DNA of 52,192 nt from Lachnospiraceae bacterium. Lineage in GTDB: Bacteria; Bacillota; Clostridia; Lachnospirales; Lachnospiraceae. Below are positions 44,374-52,192 of the stretch, one piece after another. The notes below the pieces were generated by a model that was not told the DNA's origin, searched no databases, and was given only the letters and a program-made list of their open reading frames with translations. Positions within the stretch are counted from its first letter, which is position 1; each line of letters starts with the position of its first letter. Location: positions 1 through 52,192 of the forward strand of contig JAFQUB010000007.1 in the NCBI GenBank assembly GCA_017408735.1. The letters run 5' to 3'. The position numbers and the translations under genes were made by a program.

Positions 44374-45027
44374 ATGAAATTTTTTATCGATACAGCCAAT
44401 GTAGAAAGTATTAAAAAAGCAAATGACATGGGTGTTATTTGTGGGGTAACAACAAACCCATCTCTGATAGCAAAAGAGGGAAGAGATTTTGTAGAGGTTA
44501 TCAAAGAAATCGCATCAATCGTGGACGGGCCAATCAGTGGGGAAGTAAAGGCTACTACAGTAGATGCAGAAGGAATGATTAAAGAAGGTCGTGAAATTGC
44601 AGCGATTCATCCAAATATGGTAGTGAAAATTCCGATGACAGTAGATGGTTTGAAAGCAGTAAAGGTGTTGAATGCAGAAGGAATCAAGACAAATGTGACA
44701 CTTATTTTCTCTGCAAATCAGGCATTGCTTGCAGCAAGAGCAGGAGCAACTTATGTTTCTCCGTTCTTAGGAAGACTGGATGATATTTCCCATCCGGGAA
44801 TCGATTTGATTCGTTCCATCGCAGATATTTTCCAGATGTATGGATTAGATACAGAAATTATTGCAGCAAGTGTCCGTAACCCTATCCATGTAACAGACTG
44901 TGCATTGGCAGGAGCAGATATTGCTACCGTACCATATTCTGTAATTGAGCAGATGACAAAGCACCCATTGACTGACCAGGGGATTGAAAAATTCCAGGCA
45001 GATTATCGTGCGGTGTTTGGGGAATAA
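44374..45027 (+). CDS. transaldolase / fructose-6-phosphate aldolase family enzyme
   Basis: A 217-residue class I aldolase of the short TalC/MipB/FSA family. '[20 protein letters not shown]' and '[13 protein letters not shown]' are typical, and the Schiff-base lysine is in '[18 protein letters not shown]'. Short members are either true transaldolases (pentose phosphate pathway) or fructose-6-phosphate aldolases; motifs alone do not separate them. In Firmicutes the transaldolase role is common. AAAGGGAGAGAGCT precedes the ATG. Confidence 0.93.
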   Translation: MKFFIDTANVESIKKANDMGVICGVTTNPSLIAKEGRDFVEVIKEIASIVDGPISGEVKATTVDAEGMIKEGREIAAIHPNMVVKIPMTVDGLKAVKVLNAEGIKTNVTLIFSANQALLAARAGATYVSPFLGRLDDISHPGIDLIRSIADIFQMYGLDTEIIAASVRNPIHVTDCALAGADIATVPYSVIEQMTKHPLTDQGIEKFQADYRAVFGE

Positions 45028-45049
45028 TATACATAAAACAAATATAAGC

Positions 45050-45089
45050 GGGCATCCAATCTCAAAAAGAGAGTAGGATGCCCTTTTTA
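45050..45089 (+). terminator. terminator after the transaldolase-like gene
   Basis: GGGCATCC...GGATGCCC followed by TTTTTAT, with a 22-base loop. It separates two convergent genes. Confidence 0.8.
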
Positions 45090-45091
45090 TA

Positions 45092-45406
45092 TTACACATA
45101 CTTTTTCAGAATTTCCAACAGCTCACTTTTTCCGCGAACCCCTTCCAGCCGTTCCACGCATTCTCCATCCTTATAGACCAACATAGTAGGAACCACCCGC
45201 ACAGAAAATTCCATAGCCAGTGGCATTTCCTCATCCACGCATACTTTTCCGATTTGAAAATCAGAATGTTCATCCGAGATTTCCTCCAAAATCGGTGCTA
45301 GCATCTTGCATGGTCCACAAGTTTGTGAATAAAAGTCTACCAGAAAAGGTGTTTTAGAATCTACTACAGTTTCCTGAAAATTTGCACTAGTTATTGTCTT
45401 TGTCAT
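45092..45406 (-). CDS. trxA: thioredoxin
   Basis: A 104-residue thioredoxin with the active site C30-G-P-C33 ('FYSQTCGPCKMLAPIL') and the cis-proline loop 'RVVPTMLVYKDGE'. The usual Trp before CGPC is replaced by Thr ('QTCGPC' rather than 'EWCGPC'), which occurs in clostridial thioredoxins. It reduces protein disulfides in the cytosol. ATG 45406 is preceded by ACGGAGGTATCATT on the minus strand. No thioredoxin reductase gene is adjacent. Confidence 0.94.
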   Translation of the reverse strand: MTKTITSANFQETVVDSKTPFLVDFYSQTCGPCKMLAPILEEISDEHSDFQIGKVCVDEEMPLAMEFSVRVVPTMLVYKDGECVERLEGVRGKSELLEILKKYV

Positions 45407-45559
45407 AATGATACCTCCGTAAGTTTAGTGTTTACATATTTACAAAAATTAATGATAGAAATTCCATATGAATTTGTGTACAATGAAGATAGATCGTATT
45501 TTAATTATATATCGAAACCACTCATGAAAGAAAGAGCAAAATTTTATGGAGGAAAAATC

Positions 45560-46618
45560 ATGGAAGAAAGTATACAGGAAAAGAAACGCTTCGCTGTTTT
45601 GATTGATTCGGACAATATCAGCCCAAAGTATGCGGGGGTTATTTTTAATGAGTTAAATGAATATGGCCAGGCCACGTATCGTAGGATTTATGGGAACTGG
45701 TCTAAGGGAAATGGGTGGAATGAAAAAATTCTGCTGGAAAATTCTATTATGCCCATACAGCAGTTTTCTTATGCTACCGGAAAAAATTCTACGGATATGG
45801 CAATGGTGATTGACGCCATGGATATTTTGTATAGCGGAAAAGTGGATGGGTTTTGTCTGGTAACCAGCGACAGTGATTTTACAAGGCTTGCCATGCGTTT
45901 GCGAGAAGAAAAAATGCATGTAATTGGTATGGGAGATTCGAAAGCTCCTACTTCTTTGACAAAATCCTGTAATAAATTTATATATCTGGATTTGATTACA
46001 GAACATAATGAAAATGAAGAAAAATCCGGTCAGGAAACCAAGAAGAGTACGCAAAAGAAAAAGACAGAGCAGGATAAGAATGGTAAGAATCCGGTTCAGA
46101 CAAGTAAAGAGAAAACGGAAGCGACCGGGGTGAAAGAGCAGGAATCAGAAGAAGGGGTAACTAAGATAAAAGACATCGAAGATGCTATCAACAACATGAT
46201 TGCCAACAGCAATGAGGAAAATGTGGAATTAGGTGTTGTGGGAAGACGCCTTGGTGAATTGTTTTCTGACTTTGATGTTCGAAATTATGGTTACACAAAA
46301 CTTAGCATTTTTGTCAGTGACGGATTGAAGAATTATAAGTTAAAGCAGGAAGGAAACCGTGTGTTAGTAAGCAAAAACGATTTTCCTGCCAAAGAAGAAA
46401 TTGAAAAGGAAATTATTGTATTGCTGGAGCAGAACGGTGGAAAAATAGACAATTTATCCATTGTACATAGTGAATTAAAGAAAATGCATCCAAACTTTGA
46501 TATTAAAGATTACGGATATGGAAAGTTTTCTAATTTTATTCGAAGAATGGGAAGCATCAAAGTAGTAGGAAATACGATAGCCCTTACTGGAGGCGGACAG
46601 AAGAAGTCAGGACGTTAG
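45560..46618 (+). CDS. NYN-domain RNase-like protein with OST-HTH domains
   Basis: A 352-residue protein; I start at ATG 45560, after ATGGAGGAAAAATC. Residues about 8-150 form a NYN/LabA-type PIN-like nuclease domain, with conserved acids in 'AVLIDSDNI', 'TDMAMVIDAMDILY' and 'CLVTSDSDFTRLAMRLRE'. A Lys/Glu/Gln-rich linker (about 155-200) leads to two OST-HTH/LOTUS-like domains at about 205-270 and 278-345, each with 'F.vr.YGYtKfs.Fv'-type motifs. Family members bind and probably cut RNA. The biological target in bacteria is unknown. Transcribed away from trxA. Confidence 0.85.
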   Translation: MEESIQEKKRFAVLIDSDNISPKYAGVIFNELNEYGQATYRRIYGNWSKGNGWNEKILLENSIMPIQQFSYATGKNSTDMAMVIDAMDILYSGKVDGFCLVTSDSDFTRLAMRLREEKMHVIGMGDSKAPTSLTKSCNKFIYLDLITEHNENEEKSGQETKKSTQKKKTEQDKNGKNPVQTSKEKTEATGVKEQESEEGVTKIKDIEDAINNMIANSNEENVELGVVGRRLGELFSDFDVRNYGYTKLSIFVSDGLKNYKLKQEGNRVLVSKNDFPAKEEIEKEIIVLLEQNGGKIDNLSIVHSELKKMHPNFDIKDYGYGKFSNFIRRMGSIKVVGNTIALTGGGQKKSGR

Positions 46619-46711
46619 AAATGTGATGTAAATGTTACGGATAAAATGAAAAAATATGTGAAAAGTTACGTAAAAATTACATGGAAAATTGTTAAAATAG
46701 ACGATTTTACG

Positions 46712-46739
46712 AAACCGGAGGAAATATTCCTCCGGTTTT
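46712..46739 (+). terminator. terminator after the NYN gene
   Basis: AAACCGGAGGA-AATAT-TCCTCCGGTTTT, an 11-pair stem. It lies directly before the amylase promoter. Confidence 0.85.
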
Positions 46740-46740
46740 G

Positions 46741-46769
46741 TTGACAATTTGGACAAATGGCGATAAAAT
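46741..46769 (+). promoter_or_regulatory. promoter of the amylase operon
   Basis: TTGACA (46741-46746) and TAAAAT (46764-46769), spacer 17 bases, with a leader of about 58 bases. I see no clear catabolite-response (cre) site. Confidence 0.65.
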
Positions 46770-46833
46770 TGTTACTAAAGTATTAATTTTGAGTTAAATA
46801 AAGTTACAAAACAACATTTAAGGAGGAGAAAAA

Positions 46834-49800
46834 ATGGAAATCAGATGGAAAAAAATTGTGTCATCTATGTTAGCAATCATTCTTGCAGTATTGTCTGTAT
46901 TTACTTTTTCAGATGCACAGCAGGCATTCGCAGCAACAGACAACACAATTACCATTCATTTTAAAAGTGCGTGGGATGGAGCCAATATTTTTTACTGGAA
47001 TCAGGGTGAAAAATATAACAATCCGGTGAAATGGCCGGGTGTTTCCATGGAAAAAGAAGGAAATGATTGGTATACTTACACATTTGAAAATGCCAATACA
47101 GTAGACTTCATGTTTAATTATGAAGGACAGCAGACCACACATTATACAAAAACAACCGGTGAATACTGGCTGGCAAATAATCAGTGGTATAACCACGAAC
47201 CGGTAGAAGCTGAAATCACACCAACTTCTACACCGGCATCGACGGCAACACCGGTTGTGACAGAGCCGGCACAGCAGTTATTGCCAACCAGAGCAGTAAC
47301 ACCAACAGCGGTACCGGAAGTAACAATTGCAACTGCAGAAGAAGTAATTACACTTCACTTTAAGAGCAGCGATGCAGCGAAGTTATATTACTGGAATGTA
47401 AACAGCGGAACCAATACACCGGTTGCTTGGCCTGGAACACCGATGGAAGATGAAGGCAATGGCTGGTATACATATACAATCGAAAAAGCAAACAGTGCAA
47501 ATATTGTATTTACTACTGCAAAAGGGGAAACAGAAGAACTTTATGTGGTAGACGGAGAATGGTGGTATGGAGAAGAACTGTGTGACTATGCACCGGATGA
47601 TTACGGTACAGTAGTTCCAACGATAACAGAAGCACCGGAAGTAACAGGAACATTGGATATTCCTGCGTTGACACAGAAACCTGAAATTCCAACACCGGAA
47701 GTGACAGTGGGGCCAACATCAACAGTGGGACCAACATCAACACCGGGACCGACACCGACACCAAGACCACAGGTAAAAGGAAAAATTGTTGTACACGTTA
47801 GCGGTAAAAAAACAATTTATTACTGGGATAAAGTAGATGGTAAGACCATAGTCAAATCGGATGAATGGCCGGGGACAGCGATGGAAGATGAAGGAAATGG
47901 CTGGTATACATATACAATTGAAAATACCACCAGCACAAATGTGATTTTCAGTAACAGTGGAAGTGGTCAGACAAAAGACTTAGTTGCAGAAGAAGGTGAA
48001 TGGTGGTTCAAAGGTGGAAAATGGTATAACTATGACTTATCCTTAATTACGCCAACACCAAAACCAACAAGAAAGCCAACAGTAACACCGGGGCCATCAA
48101 TAACACCGATGCCATTGGAAAAAACAGACTTTAGAGATGAAACTATTTATTTTGTAATGACAACAAGATTTTATGATGGTGATCCAACTAATAATGTTCA
48201 CTGTTGGGATGATGAAAAAGCAGGAAATCCGGACGATGATCCGGCATGGAGAGGTGACTTCAAAGGCTTGATTGAACAGTTAGATTATATTAAAGCCTTA
48301 GGATTTACAGCAATCTGGATTACTCCTGTTGTAGAAAATACCAGTGGTTATGATTATCATGGATATCATGCAAGTGATTTCAGTAAAGTGGATTCTCGAT
48401 ATGAGTCAGAAGACTGTTCTTATCAGCATTTAATTAATGCGTGTCATGAAAAAGGCATGAAAATTATACAGGACGTTGTACTTAACCATACAGGTAACTT
48501 TGGAGAAGCTAATCTGATACCGATGTTTACCAAAGAAGGAGATCAGTCTACAGCGGATTGCCTTCAGGTAAGAGAAGATTCAGCATTACCGGAGGATTAT
48601 AACGAACTTGATCCGGATTCACAGTATGCAGCAAGACTTGCATTAATGAAAAACACAGATGGTGAAAATCATGATACAGAAAATCTGTACCATCATTATG
48701 GAAACTTTAATTGGGATGAATACAATTCACAGTTAGCACAGGTTGCAGGTGACTGTGTTGACTTAAATACAGAAAATCCATTAGTATACAATTATTTAAT
48801 TGACTGTTATACACAATACATCAATATGGGCGTGGATGCTTTCCGTATGGATACCACAAAACATATTTCAAGATTGACCTACAATGAAACATTTAATAAA
48901 GCGTTTATGGAAGCTGGTGGAGAAAACTTCTTTATGTTTGGTGAAGTTTGTGCCCGTGACCGTAATGTATGGTATAGAAATACACCGGCGTTATCAGCAC
49001 CGTTCTACACGTGGGCAGAAACCAAAGATTACGGATGGAGTGATGATCCGGCAGATGTAGGAGAAACTTTAGGTGACGGTGGAAAGGATGAAGTCTTATC
49101 AGGAAATGTGTTGCTTACTCAGCAGCATTACAATGACAATACGGGAACTACTGATGCAACAAGACAAGCAGCTGTAGAACGGCAACCAATCAGTGGTAAC
49201 GCATTCCTAAATGGTAATGAATATCATGAACCGGATTACAGTCAGTTCTCAGGGCTTAATGTAATTGACTTCCCAATGCACTGGAACTTTAATAAGGCAA
49301 GCGATGCCTTTAATGTTGCGGTAGGTGGCGATAAATTTTACAATGATGCTACATGGAATGTAACTTATGTAGATTCTCATGATTATGCACCGGATAGTGC
49401 ACCAGAGAGCGAAAGATTCAATCAGCCACAGGATACCTGGGCAGAAAACTTAAACTTAATGTTTACCTTCCGTGGAATTCCATGTATTTACTATGGTAGT
49501 GAAATTGAGTTCCAGAAAGGTAAACTCATTGACAAGGGTCCGACAATGCCATTGTCTGAAACAGGTCGTGCATACTTTGGAGAACACTTGGAAGGTGAAT
49601 TGACAACTACAGACTTTGGCGAATATACAGCCAGTGGTACTATTGCAGACACATTAAATCATCCATTGTCCTTACATATTCAGAGACTGAACAAAATCAG
49701 AGCGGCAATTCCTGCTCTTAGAAAAGGTCAGTATTCAGTAGAGGGTGTAGAAGGCACTATGGCGTTCAAACGTCGTTATACCAATGCAGAAGAAGGCGTG

Positions 49801-50019
49801 GACAGTTTTGTATGTGTGTCCATTACTGATGGAGCGACCTTTACAGGAATTCCAAATGGACATTATGTTGATGCAATTACAGGAAACGAAAAGAATGTAA
49901 CCAATGGAACACTTACTATAGAAGCGACACAAAAGGGTAACATGAGAGTATATGTATTAGATACAGGACTTACAAAGGCACCGGGTAAAGTTGGTGAAGC
50001 AGGAACATACTTGAAGTAA
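46834..50019 (+). CDS. secreted GH13 alpha-amylase with three starch-binding domains
   Basis: A 1061-residue secreted enzyme. Residues 1 to about 34 are a signal peptide ending AQQAFAA. Three related starch-binding modules (CBM26-like, 'LYYWN...P..WPGT.MEDEGNGWYTYTIE') lie at about 40-125, 170-250 and 310-405, joined by Thr/Pro linkers. The GH13 barrel runs from about 430, with 'DVVLNHTG', nucleophile D673 in 'GVDAFRMDTTKH', acid/base E704 in 'FMFGEVCAR' and D850 in 'VDSHDYAP'. The catalytic set is complete. No sortase motif or C-terminal anchor. TAAGGAGGAG precedes the ATG. It should cut starch outside the cell; the following LRR-protein gene is 21 bases away in the same operon. Confidence 0.93.
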   Translation: MEIRWKKIVSSMLAIILAVLSVFTFSDAQQAFAATDNTITIHFKSAWDGANIFYWNQGEKYNNPVKWPGVSMEKEGNDWYTYTFENANTVDFMFNYEGQQTTHYTKTTGEYWLANNQWYNHEPVEAEITPTSTPASTATPVVTEPAQQLLPTRAVTPTAVPEVTIATAEEVITLHFKSSDAAKLYYWNVNSGTNTPVAWPGTPMEDEGNGWYTYTIEKANSANIVFTTAKGETEELYVVDGEWWYGEELCDYAPDDYGTVVPTITEAPEVTGTLDIPALTQKPEIPTPEVTVGPTSTVGPTSTPGPTPTPRPQVKGKIVVHVSGKKTIYYWDKVDGKTIVKSDEWPGTAMEDEGNGWYTYTIENTTSTNVIFSNSGSGQTKDLVAEEGEWWFKGGKWYNYDLSLITPTPKPTRKPTVTPGPSITPMPLEKTDFRDETIYFVMTTRFYDGDPTNNVHCWDDEKAGNPDDDPAWRGDFKGLIEQLDYIKALGFTAIWITPVVENTSGYDYHGYHASDFSKVDSRYESEDCSYQHLINACHEKGMKIIQDVVLNHTGNFGEANLIPMFTKEGDQSTADCLQVREDSALPEDYNELDPDSQYAARLALMKNTDGENHDTENLYHHYGNFNWDEYNSQLAQVAGDCVDLNTENPLVYNYLIDCYTQYINMGVDAFRMDTTKHISRLTYNETFNKAFMEAGGENFFMFGEVCARDRNVWYRNTPALSAPFYTWAETKDYGWSDDPADVGETLGDGGKDEVLSGNVLLTQQHYNDNTGTTDATRQAAVERQPISGNAFLNGNEYHEPDYSQFSGLNVIDFPMHWNFNKASDAFNVAVGGDKFYNDATWNVTYVDSHDYAPDSAPESERFNQPQDTWAENLNLMFTFRGIPCIYYGSEIEFQKGKLIDKGPTMPLSETGRAYFGEHLEGELTTTDFGEYTASGTIADTLNHPLSLHIQRLNKIRAAIPALRKGQYSVEGVEGTMAFKRRYTNAEEGVDSFVCVSITDGATFTGIPNGHYVDAITGNEKNVTNGTLTIEATQKGNMRVYVLDTGLTKAPGKVGEAGTYLK

Positions 50020-50040
50020 TTAAGGGAAGGAGAAAAATCC

Positions 50041-51408
50041 ATGAAATATAAAAAAATCATTTCCGGTATGCTTGCAGCAGTTATGGTTGCGGGAAGTTTG
50101 CAGGGAAGTGTAGTTGCAAATGCGACTGAAGTTCAGAAAGTAAAACAAAATACAGTGGTTAATGCGACAGCGGCTTCCGAGTTTGAATTTGACGAAAAAA
50201 CTTCCGCTATTACAAAATATCTTGGAAGTGAAGCACAGGTTATTATACCGGATGTTATCAATGGAAATGATGTGGAAACTATTGGTGAAGATGCATTTGC
50301 CAGCAATGAATATATAAAAGAGGTAGTAATCCCGGATGGGGTTACTGCCATCGAAACAGAGGCGTTCATGAATTGTCCGAACTTGAAAACTGTAAGTATT
50401 CCAAGCGACATCGCAAGTATTGACCCGTTAGCGTTCTTTATGTGCGAAAATTTGGAAAACATTAATCTTGGAAAAGAGCTCACAGAGATTCAGACAAATA
50501 CATTTTACGGATGTTCTTATTTAAAGAAAATTGCGATTCCAAATACAGTAACCTATATTTGTGACTATGCATTTATGGGATGTACTTCCTTAGAAAACGT
50601 AGCTGTTCCAAATAGCGTAGTTACTATTGGTGCAGGGGCATTTAGGGATTGTGATAATTTAAAAGAAATCAGTATTCCTTCTACTGTAAAAGAAATTGAA
50701 GCAGAAGCGATTAGTGGAAACAAGGTAACGATTGTTTGTGAAAAAGGAAGCGAAGCAGAAAGCTTTGCAAAAGAAAATAAAATTTCCGTAAAGACTGTAG
50801 ATAAAGTAAACAATATTACAGCAGATGCGGATCTTGTATCTGGCGTCGCAGTGCCAACAGAAACACCAGAAGTAACAAAAGCGTCGGAAGCAGCTGAGTA
50901 TACAATTACTTATGTGTTAAGCGGTGGAAAAATTAGTGGGAATAAAGTGACATCTTATGACGGAAAAGCAAACGTGTCATTACCTAAAGCAGTGAAAAAA
51001 GGTTATACTTTTGTAGGATGGTACAAAGAAAGCAACTATAAAACAAAAGTAACTGCCATTAAAAAGGGAACTACTGGAAATATTAAATTATATGCAAAAT
51101 GGGATAAGGTGAAAAAACCATCCAAACCGGCGATTTCTTTTGTAAAGAATTCTAAGTCTAAAAAGATAACCGTAAAACTGAAAAAGAAAGTCAGTGGAGC
51201 AAAAGGTTATGAAATGATATATTCAACAGACAAGAAATTTAAAAAGAATGCAAAGACAGTACGTTTCAGCAGTTTGTCAAAAACAGTAAGCAAACTGAAA
51301 AAAGGAACAACATACTATGTAAAGGTAAGAGCCTATAAGTTAGATTCAACCAATAACAGAGTAAATGGTGCGTACAGTTCTGTAAAGAAAGTGACAATTA
51401 AGAAATAA
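50041..51408 (+). CDS. secreted BspA-like leucine-rich-repeat protein
   Basis: A 455-residue protein with signal peptide (MKYKKIISGMLAAVMVAGSLQGSVVANA). Residues about 65-230 hold six or so BspA/LRR_5 repeats ('..IG.dAF..c..Lk.v.IP.sv..I'). About 280-350 is an InlB/Flg_new-type repeat ('GYTFVGWYKESNYKTKVT', '...NIKLYAKW'), and the last ~95 residues resemble a fibronectin III-like domain rich in Lys. Such proteins act in surface binding. GGGAAGGAGAAAAATCC precedes the ATG. It follows the amylase gene by 21 bases, suggesting a starch- or surface-related role (inference). Confidence 0.85.
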   Translation: MKYKKIISGMLAAVMVAGSLQGSVVANATEVQKVKQNTVVNATAASEFEFDEKTSAITKYLGSEAQVIIPDVINGNDVETIGEDAFASNEYIKEVVIPDGVTAIETEAFMNCPNLKTVSIPSDIASIDPLAFFMCENLENINLGKELTEIQTNTFYGCSYLKKIAIPNTVTYICDYAFMGCTSLENVAVPNSVVTIGAGAFRDCDNLKEISIPSTVKEIEAEAISGNKVTIVCEKGSEAESFAKENKISVKTVDKVNNITADADLVSGVAVPTETPEVTKASEAAEYTITYVLSGGKISGNKVTSYDGKANVSLPKAVKKGYTFVGWYKESNYKTKVTAIKKGTTGNIKLYAKWDKVKKPSKPAISFVKNSKSKKITVKLKKKVSGAKGYEMIYSTDKKFKKNAKTVRFSSLSKTVSKLKKGTTYYVKVRAYKLDSTNNRVNGAYSSVKKVTIKK

Positions 51409-51424
51409 CTGTATTTGATAGAGA

Positions 51425-51460
51425 AAGAGAAGCTGAAGCATTGCCTGCAAGGCTTCTCTT
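51425..51460 (+). terminator. probable terminator of the amylase operon
   Basis: AAGAGAAGC...GCTTCTCTT with an 18-base loop. The T-run is interrupted (CTGCGTTTTA), so strength is moderate. Confidence 0.6.
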
Positions 51461-51604
51461 CTGCGTTTTATATGAAAAAATGAATTGACGAAAGTTTTGT
51501 AAAGTTATATGCAATATACTTGTAATGATTCACAAAAAAACAACAAATTATATGTAAAAATTGATGATTATAACGGAAATAGTTAAAACTACACGGAGAG
51601 TTCG

Positions 51605-51633
51605 TTGACATTTAATGGGAAGAATGATATTAT
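51605..51633 (+). promoter_or_regulatory. promoter of the terminal Big2 protein gene
   Basis: TTGACA (51605-51610) and TATTAT (51628-51633), spacer 17 bases, 53 bases before the start codon. Confidence 0.65.
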
Positions 51634-51685
51634 TTTTACAAAAGTGTTAAAAAAATGTGAAAAATTGCGAAAGGAGAGTGTTATA

Positions 51686-52192
51686 ATGCAAACAAAGTCG
51701 AAAAAGATACTGGCAATAATGTTAGTAATTATGTTTGTCATAACAAATTTATCAACGCAACCAATGAGTGTTGAGGCAGCAACCCCAAAACCAACCACAA
51801 TAAAATTAAACGCAACCCAAAAAGAATTGTATGTGGGACAAAAATATACCTTGAAGGTAAAAACAGTGAAACCGTCCAAGGCTTCCAAAGCAGTGACTTG
51901 GAAATCTTCCAACAAAAAGGTGGCTACTGTCAACAGTAAAGGAAAAGTAACTGCAAAGAAAGCCGGAACGGCAAAGATTACAGCAACCAGCAAAGCTAAC
52001 AAGAAAGTAAAAGCGGTTTGCAAAATTACAGTCTGTAATAAGGCAACAAAGATTACATTAAATAGAACAGAAAAAAACATGAGCGTAGGCGAAGAATTTG
52101 TTCTTAAAGTAAAAACAGTAAAGCCGGCGAAAGCTTCCAAGGAAGTAACATGGAAATCTTCCGATAAGAAAGTGGCTACAGTAAGCAACGCT
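51686..52192 (+). CDS. secreted Big2-domain protein, truncated by the window end
   Basis: The first 169 codons of an open frame that continues beyond the window. ATG 51686 follows GAAAGGAGAGTGTTATA. A signal peptide (MQTKSKKILAIMLVIMFVIT, cleavage after SVEAA near residue 31) is followed by one full Big2 domain (about 36-115, 'KKVATVNSKGKVTAKKAGTA') and the start of a second with nearly the same wording ('TVKPAKASKEVTWKSSDKKVATVS'). Same domain family as the 1446-residue protein at the left edge, but not the same gene. Confidence 0.9.
   Translation, partial: MQTKSKKILAIMLVIMFVITNLSTQPMSVEAATPKPTTIKLNATQKELYVGQKYTLKVKTVKPSKASKAVTWKSSNKKVATVNSKGKVTAKKAGTAKITATSKANKKVKAVCKITVCNKATKITLNRTEKNMSVGEEFVLKVKTVKPAKASKEVTWKSSDKKVATVSNA

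Noticed and set aside
51589..52188. 199-codon minus-strand ORF at the right edge
   Set aside because: It is the shadow of the Big2 protein starting at 51686, which has a promoter, ribosome site and signal peptide.
1..52192. CRISPR array, insertion sequence or prophage
   Set aside because: No regularly spaced repeats, transposase or phage structural genes were seen on either strand.

Overview
The window looks like chromosome from a low-GC, spore-forming Gram-positive bacterium of the Clostridia, most likely a gut Lachnospiraceae. The evidence is A/T-rich third positions, strong AGGAGG ribosome sites, sporulation genes (SleL-like hydrolase, CotS-family protein, YabP, YabQ, SpoIIE), a T-box in front of proS, acetate kinase, and large secreted starch-degrading and Ig-like surface proteins. 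This placement is inference from gene content; no database was searched.

Layout. 1-9.6 kb: a very large secreted Big2 surface protein, a LysM-GH18 spore-cortex-type hydrolase and a 1117-residue GGDEF protein. 9.7-14.2 kb: a YitT membrane protein, then a small secreted protein and a lipoprotein on the minus strand, divergent from an AgrC/AgrA-like (GHKL plus LytTR) two-component pair. 14.3-24.6 kb: T-box, proS, ackA, cca, a DUF3298-type lipoprotein, a membrane-bound MerR regulator, a CotS-family protein and a PEGA lipoprotein. 24.6-34.4 kb: phosphoglucomutase, mazG, hup, rqcP, yabP, yabQ, divIC, spoIIE, tilS, hpt, ftsH. This is the conserved Firmicutes sporulation/division/translation block, also known from Bacillus subtilis but without yabR, yabS and yabT. 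34.5-40.4 kb: a candidate small RNA, a MoxR/DUF58/membrane-protein operon and a cytoplasmic GH13 glucan hydrolase. 40.5-45.4 kb: accessory-looking DNA with tRNA-Tyr and tRNA-Leu, a two-gene ATPase cassette between near-duplicate terminators, a permease/kinase fusion pseudogene, a 49-residue peptide gene, then a transaldolase-like enzyme and thioredoxin. 45.5-52.2 kb: a NYN/OST-HTH protein, a secreted multi-domain alpha-amylase, a leucine-rich-repeat surface protein and the start of another Big2 protein.

How the parts fit. Extracellular amylase, cytoplasmic GH13 enzyme, phosphoglucomutase and acetate kinase outline starch breakdown to glucose phosphates and acetate. The sporulation genes belong to the mother-cell and forespore programmes. 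Neither tRNA gene encodes its 3' CCA, which agrees with the CCA-adding enzyme at 17.3 kb.

Most unusual signals: (1) two copies of a structured element (10572-10695, 34670-34805) with conserved internal blocks but unrelated, self-complementary arms; (2) a second palindrome family with identical outer arms (20208-20295, 40758-40803); (3) the ATPase cassette at 41.1-43.0 kb as a candidate defence system; (4) a fusion pseudogene next to it; (5) a C-rich small-RNA candidate; (6) a MerR regulator with five predicted membrane spans and a textbook 19-bp-spacer promoter.
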